From Calendula officinalis (taxonomy: Eukaryota > Streptophyta > Magnoliopsida > Asterales > Asteraceae), in the NCBI GenBank assembly GCA_963853835.1, contig OY970825.1, positions 24,304,835-24,368,834 on the forward strand: 64,000 nt of DNA, in the 5' to 3' direction. Positions 12,771 to 23,367 of the stretch are shown in pieces (within the stretch, counting starts at the first letter, position 1; every line of letters begins with the position of its first letter). The translations under genes and the position numbers were made by a program. The notes below the pieces were generated by a model. The model was given only the letters and a program-made list of their open reading frames with translations, was not told where the DNA came from and made no database searches.

Positions 12771-13034
12771 CTCCCTACGTCTCACAAAAAAGTTTCCATT
12801 TCCCTTTAGCATATATTTTTAGGTGATAGTTAGTGATGTGGTAATTGGTAATAAGTTTGATTAAAATATAATGTTGATTTTGAGAGAAAAAGATAATTAA
12901 TGGATATAAATAGTTGGGTCCTTAGTAATAATAATATTTTATTATGTGGGACTCATAAAATATAAGAAATGAGAACTTTTTTGTGGGATACAAGTTTTGG
13001 TACAAATGGGAATTTTTTTTGTGGAGGGAGGAAG
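12771..13034. mobile_element. Stowaway-like MITE, family B copy 1
   Basis: Ends CTCCCTACGTCTCACAAAAA on the left and the inverted GGAGGGAGGAAG on the right, flanked by TA. This is a second MITE family, distinct from family A, with the common CTCCCTCCGT terminus. The copy lies about 270 bp upstream of the start of the OXS3-like gene. Confidence 0.75.
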
Positions 13035-13163
13035 TAATTCGTATGTATGCTAGAACTTTTTCGATGACAAAGTAGAAATTTATTTATTCTTTTATAAAAC
13101 GATATATGTGACACATATGTGAACAAGGATAATATTTATACCTTATCTATCCCATGTATTCTC

Positions 13164-13176
13164 CCTATATATATAT
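13164..13176 (+). promoter_or_regulatory. TATA box of the OXS3-like gene
   Basis: TATATATATAT in a CT-rich context, about 135 bp upstream of the start codon at 13303. Position and sequence fit a plant core promoter. The transcription start was not determined. Confidence 0.5.
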
Positions 13177-13302
13177 GCTCCCTCAAACTCATGCCATTTA
13201 CAAGAATCCTATGCTTCATGCTCTTTCTGTCTAGTTTCCAAAACAAAATCTATCTTCTTTTTTTTTAATATTATAGATCTGATCACAAGTTCATAACACA
13301 AA

Positions 13303-13448
13303 ATGGGCGAGATTGAGAAATGCCAAATCTATCAAGAAATGAGATTTAACGAGACCGATCAAACAAAACCGGAACGAGTTCTTCGGGTTTTAATGGAAAC
13401 TAAATATGATGTTATTGAGCCCGAATTTGTTGAATCGGATTTAGATGA

Positions 13449-13497
<49 letters not shown>

Positions 13498-13950
13498 CCA
13501 TCATCATGTAGTCCGTTGTTCGGACTATCCGAGCTCATGGCACAATTACCTATCAAGTGAGTACTTATAAATTTCCAATCTTTTTATGATTCCATGACTT
13601 GAGAATCAAGAAAAAATAAATCTTTGTTGTTTCTAAGGGATTGTACAACTTTCAATGCACATGGTACAATATTATGTGTGAGTATGTGACAAATTCTAAT
13701 GCTTAATTATGTCATTTGTATTTTATGCAGAAGGGGTCTATCGAAGTTTTATCAAGGGAAATCTGAGTCATTTGCATTGTTAACAAGTGTAGAAAGCATT
13801 GAAGATCTTGCAAAGAAATCGAAGTATAGCTGTAGATCTAGAAAGTCAATGAAACGATTAAGTCCAAAAGCCAACATAGCCAAGAACAAGAAGGCTCATA
13901 GTTCAATATTTTCTTCACTAGGAAATTTGAGTTCTTTAATGGCAAATTAA
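13303..13950 (+). CDS. OXS3-like (oxidative stress 3 family) protein
   Basis: Two exons, 13303-13556 and 13731-13950, joined through a GTGAGT donor and a TATGCAG acceptor, give 157 residues. The diagnostic stretch LPIKRGLSKFYQGKSESF spans the splice junction and is followed by a SVESIEDLAKK segment, the conserved core of the plant OXIDATIVE STRESS 3 family. These are small nuclear proteins linked to tolerance of heavy metals and oxidative stress. Upstream of the core is an acidic stretch (ESDLDD) and then a run of about 17 serines encoded by a TCA microsatellite. The C-terminus is basic (CRSRKSMKRL), consistent with nuclear location. The first ATG of the open frame is used, and a TATA box lies upstream. 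Function is assigned by family, not shown here. Confidence 0.9.
13446..13507 (+). repeat. TCA trinucleotide microsatellite in coding sequence
   Basis: Nearly perfect TCA repeats encode the polyserine tract of the OXS3-like protein. Length changes stay in frame, so allelic length variation is expected to be tolerated. The complementary strand shows a false open frame rich in Asp. Confidence 0.9.
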
Positions 13951-14065
13951 TTGGAAAAAATTAGCCTTTGGTACAAATTTGGCTACCTATTAATGTTTTT
14001 TTTTCTTTTCCAATATTTGTACTTGAGGATTGCAGTCTTTTCTTTTTTATTTATATTTAAAAGGA

Positions 14066-14245
14066 TATGTTCCAGAGGTTTTCCTGGGTGGTTGAGTTTT
14101 CTTCATGATGTACGCGACCTAACCGTTTCATTGGCTGTTTCCGAACTTTCACTAACCATCTGATAAAAGTTTACTCAGGGAAGAGATCGAACATGTGACT
14201 TTTACAAGATCATTTCACGCACTCTTACCACTAGGGTATCAGAAG
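14066..14245 (-). repeat. tRNA-derived SINE (minus strand)
   Basis: Read on the minus strand from about 14245: box A CTAGTGGTAAGAG (plus 14221-14233), then box B ACATGTTCGATCT (plus 14183-14196), then an unrelated body of about 110 bp ending near 14066. The two internal Pol III promoter boxes at tRNA-like spacing, with a non-tRNA tail, are typical of plant SINEs. Target duplications were not resolved. Confidence 0.6.
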
Positions 14246-14249
14246 ATGG

Positions 14250-15150
14250 TTGATGATAGCAATGCAATTAGGGTTCCATTTTTCATATGTTTACCTCTTT
14301 TTGTTTCATTAAGATTGCAAGTTGATGCATTTCTTATGAACACATCCCATGAAATTAATGTATATTAAACTTGGGATTTTTGTGATTTTTGTGATAATTT
14401 ATGGTTCTCTTAAATGTGATCCATATTATGGTTCATCTTTTGTAAAGTAGCAACTATATATGATGTATAACTTTTCTTATATGTCGAATTTTCTTCTAAT
14501 TATTTGATATAATTTCCATTTTCTACTTCTTTAAATTATATTCTTGGATATAGGCAATATAAATTATCTTTTTATAGAAAGACCACAAAATCAGCATTCA
14601 AAGTTATAGGGATTTTGCTTGTCTATTAAAGCATCTAACAGTGGGAGTTTGAATTCGAAACTTTAGATTAAAAACTAATTGCTAATTTTAGTGTCTATTT
14701 TAGATAATTGTGACTTCCCAAAAATTATTGTGATTTCACATTAAGCTCGAATACGAGTAACGGAAATGTGGAATAATACTCGTTTGAGTTTATGTGTTTT
14801 CGACGACAAAAAAGACGCAGGGGTCAAAAGGACAGCGCCCCATTTTGGGGGCCCGAACGCTATAAAAACGTAACCACGTAATAAGTACTTTTGATAAACA
14901 TAGTAAGACATTGATTAATAAAAATGAAATTGGAAATAATATTAGTAAATAATGTTTTATGTGGTTCAACAATAACCTAGTAATATAATAAATCAATCAA
15001 ACCCTAATCTTGAAATCACATTTGATCTTACTTCTAAAAATCTTATCCACAATTTCACAATCTAATAAACCCAAATACCATCAAGTTAAATGTTCACCGT
15101 CAAGTAATTTTTTTTTAATTTGAGTTCCGACTCATTTTGCGAGCTGACTT
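14250..15150. other. Intergenic stretch between OXS3-like and IQD genes
   Basis: AT-rich with no gene seen. It holds the convergent 3' ends of the OXS3-like gene (+) and the IQD gene (-). Confidence 0.5.
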
Positions 15151-17417
15151 TCACCATCGAGTATCTGAATACCCACCAATCCTGTCTATAATAGCATGCT
15201 TGAAACTAGTAACTTCTTCAGTTTGTGAGCTTGACCTTTTCATTGCCACCCCATAACTAATACTATTTCTCGATTCCATCATCTCATTAATCGACACCTT
15301 TTTCCTATGCCCGAACCCAAACCCAGGCCTTTGCTTCGGTGCACTTTGAGACCTTAATTTGGCGTTAAACGACTTAGTGTTAGCCATGTAACTTCGGTTA
15401 CTTGACGAACCATCGGTGCACACACTCTTGGATGGAGAAACGGGCCTACATTGATTGGGCCGGAGATGTGGGGCCCACTCGAATTCGTGGGATTGTGAGC
15501 TTGGTAAGGGTAAACGGGCAGGGGATCGGTAGCGGTTAGGTGAGGAAGGGATTTGGGCTTCTGGATTATCCATATAATTAGGTGTCCAAGCCCATGTGTT
15601 GGTCCTTCTTGATCTTGAACTGGGCCTTCCGATGTCCATTTCAACAATTTTTGGGCTTTCATCAATTTGGGGAGTTTCGTACGAAGCTGAAAACCTTCTG
15701 CTATGAAAAGATGTGTAATCATTCCTTGGCTCATCAAATCTCTCCTGTGAAACAAATAAATTTAAATTTAATAAAATAAAATATGTAAAATAATTCAAAT
15801 ACCTAAAATACGCATTAATTAATGGAATAAAGAATACTTGGTATCACTAATCTGATGAATTAGTTAGTGGGGATGTAGTTTTTTCATTCCATCATGGATC
15901 GGAATAAAAAACTACTATTAATTAATATTTTCATACAAACTAATTTATAAAATTAAAAAATGTAAGTAGATTAAATTTTTTAGAGAAATGCTTGAAAATT
16001 ATGTTTTTTTATTTATTATAAGGTGTATTTAGATTTAATGATTTTTATAATATTTAATTTGTGTTATGTTTATAAAAAAATATCAAATATTTTAAACCTT
16101 AATTTATAAACAACATAGAAAATTAGTTTTAAAATCTATTTAACTCTAAGCTTTAACAAACATGATAATAACACGATAATGAAATGTAATGATTCATCCA
16201 TTGGATTGCTTATTCCAGTATCTTATCGATTTCATTCTTTAAAACAATATAGAAAATGTACTTTTAACTTTATAACGTTGCTATTTTTTATTTTTACAAT
16301 TAGAAAAAAGAAAAACAGAAATATAATTAGTTTTTTACAGCAATACCAAATTAATCATATAACAAATTACAGAATCGTACAAGAAAATCATGCTCACTTA
16401 ATATAATTTTATATTTTATATTTTGTTGCAAAAGAATCCAAAACAATATAAGTATGTAATTTTAGAAAGAGGGAAATGAATTTGGGTGCTTACTTTTGAA
16501 TGTTGAAAATTGTTGATGGCATGAAATTTCCGCGCACTAATGCTAGATTGCGCCCTCACCATAGCCTCCATCCTGCGCAATGTAGCAGCTGCTTGTTTTC
16601 TTACCATATATCCTCTTACTAACGCTTGAAGCTTAACTAATCCCTTTAATGCCCTCAATGCTTTCCTTGCCTGTACCATTTTTATCCATTAAACATTAAC
16701 CAATTTCGTAAATCAACATCAAAATACAATCAAATGTATTTTAATATCCGAACTTGATTGACTAGCTCCTCTAACTATTAAAAATATAACATGATACTGA
16801 ACTTAATAAAATGTCAATTTAGTATTCATCTTATTTTTCACTTGATTTGCTTTTAATACCAAAAATTTTAGTCCGCTAAAAATTTCAACGAAAGTATGAA
16901 ACAAGAAAATGCGATCAAATTAATGAGTAAGTACTAGATCGATTATTTTGTAAAGTTCAGACTAATAAGTTTAACTTTAATAATTCAGGGTGCGGTAAAA
17001 GACCTGTCAAAATATATATTAGCCAATACAAAATTATTGAAAAGTAATATTTTTTCTTTAAGGTTTTGGGTTTACCAAGTATCCACGAAACAACGATTGA
17101 ATTTTGATGGCGGAATAAGTTTCCCGGCCAACACCGGCGAAGACTCCCTGGCTAGTGAGCTTAACGACGGCGACGGCCGCTTGCGCGGCTGCAACGGCAG
17201 CATCAGCGGCGGCGGCAGTGGCTGCAGCAACTGCAATTGCGTGCTTATTCTGCTCATCATCCGACTGGATGGCGTACGGTGGTTTCTCCGGCGGAGAAAC
17301 GGTGGGGTCTCTACGTGACCGGCCGACGCATGACGGGTTGTTGTCTTTCCGGTCACCGGAATCTTTTAATTTTCTGAAACCGAACAACCCTTTCAACCAC
17401 CGGGTTGCTCTGCCCAT
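15151..17417 (-). CDS. IQ67-domain (IQD) calmodulin-binding protein
   Basis: Three exons on the minus strand (17417-17076, 16670-16494, 15744-15151), all with phase-0 GT-AG introns, give 370 residues. The IQ67 domain begins near residue 101 with AIKIQSLFRGYL, continues after intron 1 with ARKALRALKGLVKLQALVRG, and ends near MVRAQ at about residue 160. The phase-0 intron inside the IQ67 domain is a hallmark of the family. Upstream lies an Ala-rich helix (AVAAATAAAADAAVAAAQ), and the start MGRATRWLKGLFG is typical. The C-terminal YMANTKSFNAKLRSQSAP matches DUF4005. IQD proteins bind calmodulin and act as scaffolds at microtubules, nucleus or plasma membrane. The N-terminus and basic charge suit this. 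No damage is seen. Confidence 0.95.
16765..16980. mobile_element. Family C foldback element, decayed, in IQD intron 1
   Basis: Diverged relative of the foldback elements in the lipase-GTPase introns (26350-26600, 29550-29823). It shares the order: Pol-like TTTAGTA segment, AGTCCG-CTAAAA-TTTCAACGAAAG core, then GCGATCAAATTAATG. It no longer has intact inverted ends. Confidence 0.5.
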
Positions 17418-18067
17418 TGTTCTTCCAGAATCTGTGATTATACAGAAAGAGATCTATAAAAAGGCAGAGGTCCCAGTTTTTATTTTGCAATTAAAAATGC
17501 AGTGATAACTGAAAATATTTTAAAATTTTCAACAGAGAGAGAAAATTTAGGCCATGTTTGTTGCATAATTTTGTCATCTACATATATATAGAAATTTTAA
17601 TAAGAATTACTAGTTTTTACCTCTCATAATGAATATTGCAAAAAATAATCTTAAGATACCATGGTACAGAAAAATGTGAATATTTTCACATTAACAATAT
17701 TAAAAAAAATTGATCATAATTTTAAGAGTTATATTTGTCAATATTTTTTTCTATTGATAAGAAAAACTGACAAAAAAAAAAACATGATTTATTGATCCAC
17801 ATATTAGGTTTGATCCGAACGGCAACACACAAGTCCTATTTTCTTTTATTAAACATTAAATGATAAGTATTATGAGATAGTCATTATAACAGTCAATGGT
17901 GTATTATAATGGAGGTACATAAAAGAGTGTGTATTATCGACCGAAAAGGGTTTTGAAGTTTTATTATTCATTAATTCAATATATCACTTTAAAGGGATGT
18001 TTCGTTATAAGAATATGTCTAGTTTATCCTTATGTTGTACACGATCTAACCGTTGTCGTGTCTATTT

Positions 18068-18621
18068 TCAAGCCTTTACATGGTCATCGTGTAAATATCT
18101 TCCCCTATATATGGAGCCTATATTTGAATTAAATTTGTCAACATGTCTATTTAGCACTTTCTGATTGGTTCCTTTTGCTGACATGTAATTACCAATAATG
18201 CCAGCTGTCAAGCATTTGATTAAAACGTGTTTGGAACCTCTACGATGCCCTAATTGTTTCTCAAGCCGCTGCAACTGTCCAGCTATCCCATGGAGAATAC
18301 ACTGGCGTCGACGATTCATGCAATTTTCCTTTGGTATTGCGCCCTGTGCGGTGGCTTCACCGTCATCATACAGACGGACTTTGTATTCTGGGCGGATGAT
18401 TGTCTTGATGCGCCGGTGGTAGGATTAACGACATCAAATGCCAACCTGTCATCTCCGATAACAACAAAATTACCGGCACTCATTTTGATCCTCAAATTAC
18501 CTGGTCCCACCATGTCATCTCCGATGACAACTCCACAAATTACCCATCTCAGGTCTGAATTCAATTGCAATTGTTTATTATATGTTTGATATGTAACACC
18601 AACTTTAGCATGTGCAAACAA
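18068..18621 (-). other. Unrecognised open segments inside the Helitron
   Basis: Two adjacent frames on the minus strand (18621-18316 and 18319-18068) are open, moderately GC-rich compared with their surroundings, and face opposite to the captured fragments. I do not recognise the products. They could be a decayed element gene (plant Helitrons sometimes carry RPA-like frames), another captured fragment, or chance. No catalytic or zinc-binding pattern is evident. Confidence 0.3.
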
Positions 18622-18854
18622 ATGTGTTTTCTGTTGAAGACATCACACTATTCCCGTTGGAAAACTTGGCAATGGAAAATGGAACCAATGTTATTGATTG
18701 TAAATTCCGCCATTGAACAACATAAGAAAAAGATAAAACATATAAAAGGAGTTCCAGGTTAGTTTCATAAACTTTTTAAAAGTTAATTTACAGGTGTTAC
18801 CGGGTATTTAACTATTAAGTTTTTTATTAGGGTTTAGGATGTTGATTTCTAATT

Positions 18855-19082
18855 TCTCAGGTTAGTTGGTGTTGGTGAGTATTTTTTTATCAGTCTTGCA
18901 GCTCCATTGATAATGCCCCTTATATCAGGTACCAATCCATCTTTTACCAACTAATCATCCAATATTTGTTCATTCCATTTTTTAAATTTGCAAGTTTCTT
19001 TTTTTATTACAGAGAAAAACTTGGTTGGGAATATCATACCTGTGCATACCAACTGGAGTGGCTATTGGTTATGTTTATGGTG
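18855..19082 (+). pseudogene. Captured fragment of a spinster-type (MFS) transporter gene
   Basis: Two short exon remnants. The first (about 18861-18927) reads RLVGVGE then, after a few residues, ISLAAPLI. The second (about 19014-19082) reads KTWLGISYLCIPTGVAIGY, followed by VYGG. These match consecutive segments of the plant spinster-homologue membrane transporters (major facilitator superfamily). A GTACCA/GTAAAT-type donor follows each. Small deletions disturb the frame after AAPLI, and the last codon before the second donor is a stop. The rest of the 12-helix protein is absent. This is a fragment and not a gene. Confidence 0.65.
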
Positions 19083-19190
19083 GATAGGTAAATACAAACA
19101 TTTTCTGAACTTTTAAGTTTTAACAACAATCCCTGAAGAAAATATTATTTCTAAATCTGTTGGGGCTGCTAATATTGTTTCTCTTGGTGA

Positions 19191-19222
19191 CTAATGGGTT
19201 AATTATGCAACTAACCCATTAG
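19191..19222. repeat. Short perfect inverted repeat
   Basis: CTAATGGGTTA and its complement TAACCCATTAG are separated by about 10 bases between captured fragments of the Helitron. It could fold as a hairpin. Its role is unknown. Confidence 0.5.
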
Positions 19223-19642
19223 TCAATTGAACCCATACAAGAAGTTGATGATCAATATTGGTTCCACACACTAAGTGACAAGTGGAATGTAAGATACATA
19301 CATACATTTAATTATTATTATTATCATATTATTTGTTTGCCTTCTAAATGTTGAGTTGAAGGTGATAATGTTAATTATACTTAATATTTATTTGGGGCGA
19401 TTATGATTGTTAATACACAGGATTAATGAGGGTCCCTGATGCTCAAGGTAATAGCTTATAAAAAAATAAATTTGGACAACATAAATTGGCCCTATAGCAT
19501 GCATCAATTTTACACATTTATATGATAACAGGTCAAATGTGTAAATAAACAAGTTATTAATTACGAAAATAGATCAAAAGTTACGGTACTGTATTCAAGT
19601 GCTTACTTGACACAACCTTCTAATCGTTTTCCTCAAAATAAT

Positions 19643-19735
19643 TAGGTTTTGACCCATACTCATGGGCAAACCTGTTGTGGCCTGATCTTGCTGGAAAAAT
19701 TGTCATGGTTGATTCTCCAGAAGAAATAGTAAAGT
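19643..19735 (+). pseudogene. Captured fragment of a PotD-like (putrescine-binding-related) gene
   Basis: One exon-like segment reads FDPYSWANLLWPDLAGKIVM, followed by VDSPEEIV. This resembles the LWxPxLxGKIxMVDSPREIV block of plant chloroplast proteins related to bacterial spermidine/putrescine-binding PotD. Only this block is visible, in the same orientation as the neighbouring fragments. Recognition rests on about 28 residues, so it is tentative. Confidence 0.5.
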
Positions 19736-19949
19736 TGGAAACATCGATTCTGAAGTCAGTGGCAGAAGAAATAGTAAAGAAAATAAAGATAAATGATAAT
19801 ATAACATAACTTGCCCAATTACACGGTAATCTTTTCTTTTTCATAAGGTAAAAGTGAGGATGCTTAATTGATCTGTTATGTTGAAGATACAGATAGTTAT
19901 CTTGATTTAATCAATAATTTTGGTCCATATTTAGTACATAGGGTTTTTG

Positions 19950-20980
19950 GCTAATCATGGGCATGCTGCAACCAAGGAAGCATTTATTCATCTCCTGAAA
20001 ATGAATCAAGGAAGCATCCCAAAATTAATGGAAGTAACACCACTCTGTTTATTAACCATGGTATGTGTTTTTCACTTTAATTTTAAGTATTTGAAATTAC
20101 ATTTTTACTCTCATGTATGTATAAACATTGATTGGTTTGATTTTGTAGGCATGATTGCTTGGAATGAGAGCAGAAGGAAATGGGTCGGAGATAAATCTCA
20201 AAGATCACAAACAGAAAGAACGCTAGAAGATCCAGTCATAAGGTTCTGTTCTAATATTTAAAATTCAGTTAATTTGTGATATCTTTCATTTTTCTTGTAT
20301 ATTTAAATAAAACCATACGATTTCTGGGGCTAAATGGTTGTTCACTCACTTAACATGATCATTGGATTTGTAATTTTGTTTTGCAGCTGGTCAACGACTT
20401 TTGAAGACTTGCATTCAAACAATGACCGTTTTCCCGAACCAATCCCGTTACCAGTAACATTTTTTATATGTTTTTTCTATGTTCAAAAAAATATATATAA
20501 CCGATATTAATGATGTTCAAAAGTCAACGTTTGAGTTGACTAAACTGAACTCATTATTTCTAATTGTTATTTATTTGATTATATTTGCAGGAGATGGTTG
20601 ACTTCTTAGTTGATACTTCCTCCGAATCAAAATAAGTGAATCACTTTGAAGTTCATATTTTTTGAGGCAAAATAAGGTAATAAGAGATTAGTGAAATTAA
20701 ATGGGATAATTAGAATGAATGGGCCCCACACCTTTACTATTTTGTTGCTTCTACTAAAAGGTGAAAAAGTCAAAATATAGGAATATGACAAAAATAGATG
20801 GGGCCCCACACCTTTAATGATGTTTAAAGAGGGATAAGTAAGGGTAAAGGGATAATTTTAAATGTAAAAACTTATCAAATAAGGTAAATTATTAAAGTGA
20901 TTCACTTATTTTGATACACCCCAAAAAAGAAAGTGATTCACTTATTTTAATACGGAGGAAGTATATGGTTGGATGAAGGT
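19950..20980 (+). pseudogene. Captured DUF4050 (Gag1-like clamp) gene fragment
   Basis: Four exon remnants: to 20060, 20149-20242, 20387-20453, and from 20591. In order they give NTTLFINHG, MIAWNESRRKWVGDKSQRSQ, SWSTTFEDL then FPEPIPLP, and EMVDFLVD, the conserved run of plant DUF4050/Gag1-like clamp proteins (function unclear). Splice sites are conserved (GTATGT/TTGTAG, GTTCTG/TTGCAG, GTAACA/TTGCAG). The 5' exon is missing and a stop lies in frame just upstream of the first remnant. A MITE at 20616-20961 splits the last exon. The reading TGGTTGGATGAAGG followed by LYD-stop codons continues right after it, at 20964-20992. Confidence 0.75.
20616..20961. mobile_element. Stowaway-like MITE, family A copy 4, in captured exon
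   Basis: Ends CTTCCTCCGAATCAAAATAA and its complement, with TA at 20614-20615 and 20962-20963. It lies inside the last exon of the DUF4050 fragment. The terminal repeat supplies an in-frame TAA a few codons after the junction. The right end again carries a doubled terminal motif. Confidence 0.88.
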
Positions 20981-21504
20981 TTGTATGATTAGGTTGTTCG
21001 GGTAGAAAAATTGTACTCGTCACAAAGTTTATAGCACCAACTCCTTAGAAATTTAGTCACATTCGGTATTTTTAGCAGATTTAGCTGGTTTTTGATTGAA
21101 TAAACTCAAATGGGTGTTGGTTCTTTGATCTGTTAATGATTTTTTCCGGTTACATTGTAAGTTAATATCATAAATATGGTTTTCTAGAGCTTATAAAGGA
21201 CCAAGAAGTAATTTTGTAATAAGATTTCATGTATTTATAGTAAACTTTTTTTTCCCATCTTATATATCTCCTGGCCTTGAGTCCTTGTCGGTTGTACTTG
21301 AGCAAGCTTGCTTATATTAGTGGAGGTTCAAATTATTATAGTTTATTGTAATACCAATTTACAAAGAAGTTTATTTCATCTCTAAATTTCCTATATCATT
21401 TATTCATTTATCAAAAATCAATTATCATCATTTTAATTATGGATTGTTATGTTATTTCAACAGTATCACTATTTTGCTATTTTCCTAAATCTCTCTCGAA
21501 ACAT

Positions 21505-21535
21505 GCCCGCCCATTCGGGCGGGCTTTGAAGCTAG
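21505..21535 (+). terminator. Helitron 3' hairpin and CTAG end
   Basis: Perfect 8-bp stem (21505-21512 with 21517-21524), 4-base loop, then 7 bases and CTAG. In Helitrons this structure ends rolling-circle replication. It is listed as the replication stop of the element, not a transcription terminator. Confidence 0.8.
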
Positions 21536-22034
21536 TTTACATATAGAGGGATCAAACTCATAATCTTTACAAAGTTATTTGAAAATCCTTATCATTATAC
21601 CAGTATTCATATTACAATATATTTTGATAGTCACGAATTACCTATAATAACATTTTTTCTAGATGATAATATTATTATATATGAATAATGTTTTTTATAT
21701 AAAATAGTGCTTAAATATTAAGTTTGATCTCTTTTCAAACTTTTTAAATAACAAATATAGTGTTTATTTTACTTTAGTGATACATGTTCCTTGTTGTTGG
21801 CAATACAAGTAATTGTGTAGAAAAATGGAAAAGAATAGTTGTGTTAGAAAATGTTGGCAGAATCAGATTCTAAAAGTGGATTTTGCTTAGGGGGAAAGCA
21901 GGGGAAAAAGTGAGAGAAAGTTAGGGTGATGGAGAGTGGCCCAAAAGTTTGAATAGTGTATTAACAATGTATTTATTTTAATAACAAAATATATCTTTAA
22001 AAACTAATAAATAAATTACTCCCACATAAAAAAT

Positions 22035-22164
22035 GGGTTTTTCTAACATGTGCCCCTAGGCATATATTAGGGTGCATTAACTAACATCAAACTTTCCATT
22101 ATAACTAACTTCAATTAAATTAATGCACCCTAACATGTGCCTAGAAGTACATGTTCAAAAACCC
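22035..22164. mobile_element. Small foldback element (about 130 bp)
   Basis: Inverted halves: GGGTTTTTCTAACATGTGCC on the left and its imperfect complement at 22131-22164, with GGGTGCATTAA/TTAATGCACCC deeper in. A MITE-like hairpin with no coding capacity. Confidence 0.6.
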
Positions 22165-22169
22165 CTAAG

Positions 22170-22780
22170 AAAATTAGAACAATAACCTATCAATTTAAAT
22201 TTATAACCCACTAACTATGTTTGATAAGAATTAATGATTTTTAATAGGTCATATTTTTTTCTACTTCTAAGAAGAAGTATGATTATGTACATCTCATTTC
22301 CCTCATGCACCATCTTTGTCACATATCCTTGTTATTGTAATATGTAATAATGCTATATAAAAAAAGAAGCATTATAGCTAATGTCCCTTTCTTCAACTTT
22401 AGAATTAACTTTATGGTATATTTAATGTGATAAATACTTTGTTTTTAATAACAGTAAGAGAGAATTAAAAAAAAAACATGAGAAATAGTTTTCATAGCAC
22501 ATGTAAAATGTTCGATGCAATGATTATGTACTATATCATGTATTCATTTTTTTCTAGTGAAACAAGTGTAAAAACATTACCATATCGGCAAAATGGTAAC
22601 TGAGTTTTCATGAAAAGATCATTATACCTACATAAAACATTGTTATCATCTTCAATTATATCTAACAGTACATGTCACTTTTCACGACTTCTCATCTTTT
22701 TGTCACGTTGTTAGTACCATAAGGTATAATCAACTATTGTTTATACATTATTGTATCAAAACTTACATAAGAAAGGTATT
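22170..22780. other. Gene-free AT-rich spacer
   Basis: No gene or repeat end recognised. Confidence 0.5.
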
Positions 22781-22781
22781 A

Positions 22782-23070
22782 TTTCCTCCGTTTTAAAATA
22801 ATTGATACATTACTGTTTTTACGGTTTTTAGACAAAAGATTATGATGTTTAAAGATTATGATATTTAAATGATGGTTAAATTAGATTAATTGGAAGATTA
22901 GTAGATTATGAGTCCTACACATGTTAAATAAAATGAGGTTAATGATGTTTAAACGTAAGGGTAAATATGTCATTCCGGAGATAGTTAGTGGGTGTGCCCC
23001 ATTATTTTTTGTCAAATAAAGTAATTTTTCAAAAAGCAAACTGTATCACTTATTTTGAACTAAATGAAGT
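22782..23070. mobile_element. Stowaway-like MITE, family A copy 5 (diverged)
   Basis: Ends TTTCCTCCGTTTTAAAATAA and TTATTTTGAACTAAATGAAG are diverged family A termini. The internal GTTAGTGGGTGTG and TCAAATAAAGTAA blocks match other copies. Right flank is TA. Confidence 0.65.
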
Positions 23071-23103
23071 ATATTTCAAAAAAGTAATATTTACAAAATT
23101 ATA

Positions 23104-23365
23104 CTCCCTTCGTCCCACAAAAAACTTCTCATTTGCATCTAAATTTTGTCTCACAAAAAACTTCCCATTTCCCATGTTTGATGGTATCCACACAATAAAA
23201 AACTATTATTACTAAATACCCCACCACTAATATCCACTAACTATCTTTCTCTCTTCAACTCAACCTTATATTTTAATCAAAAGTAATATCAATGACCCCG
23301 CCACTAACTATCAACTAAAAACTTGTGTAAAAGGCAAATGATAAGTTTTTTTGGGACGGAGGGAG
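23104..23365. mobile_element. Stowaway-like MITE, family B copy 2
   Basis: Ends CTCCCTTCGTCCCACAAAAA and the complement TTTTTGGGACGGAGGGAG, flanked by TA at 23102-23103 and 23366-23367. Near-identical in layout to the copy at 33490-33753. Confidence 0.88.
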
Positions 23366-23367
23366 TA

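Larger units (their letters stand above)
17577..21535 (+). mobile_element. Putative gene-capturing Helitron
   Basis: The right end is clear: a 20-base hairpin (21505-21524) with an 8-bp perfect stem GCCCGCCC/GGGCGGGC and ATTC loop, then TTTGAAG and CTAG at 21532-21535, followed by T. That is the canonical Helitron 3' terminus. The left end is inferred: TCTACATATATATAG at 17577, preceded by A, fits the 5'-TC rule and the host A/T target. Between them lie fragments of a spinster-type transporter, a PotD-like protein and a DUF4050 protein, all in plus orientation with remnants of exon-intron structure. No Rep/helicase was found, so the element is non-autonomous. The 5' boundary is uncertain by several hundred bases. 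Confidence 0.65.

Noticed and set aside
13359..13556. Minus-strand frame with a long Asp run
   Set aside because: Antisense of the TCA microsatellite in the OXS3-like exon; the sense strand has splice sites and family motifs.
17155..17505. Plus-strand Ala-rich frame
   Set aside because: Shadow of IQD exon 1, whose minus-strand frame carries the real IQ67 sequence and splice sites.
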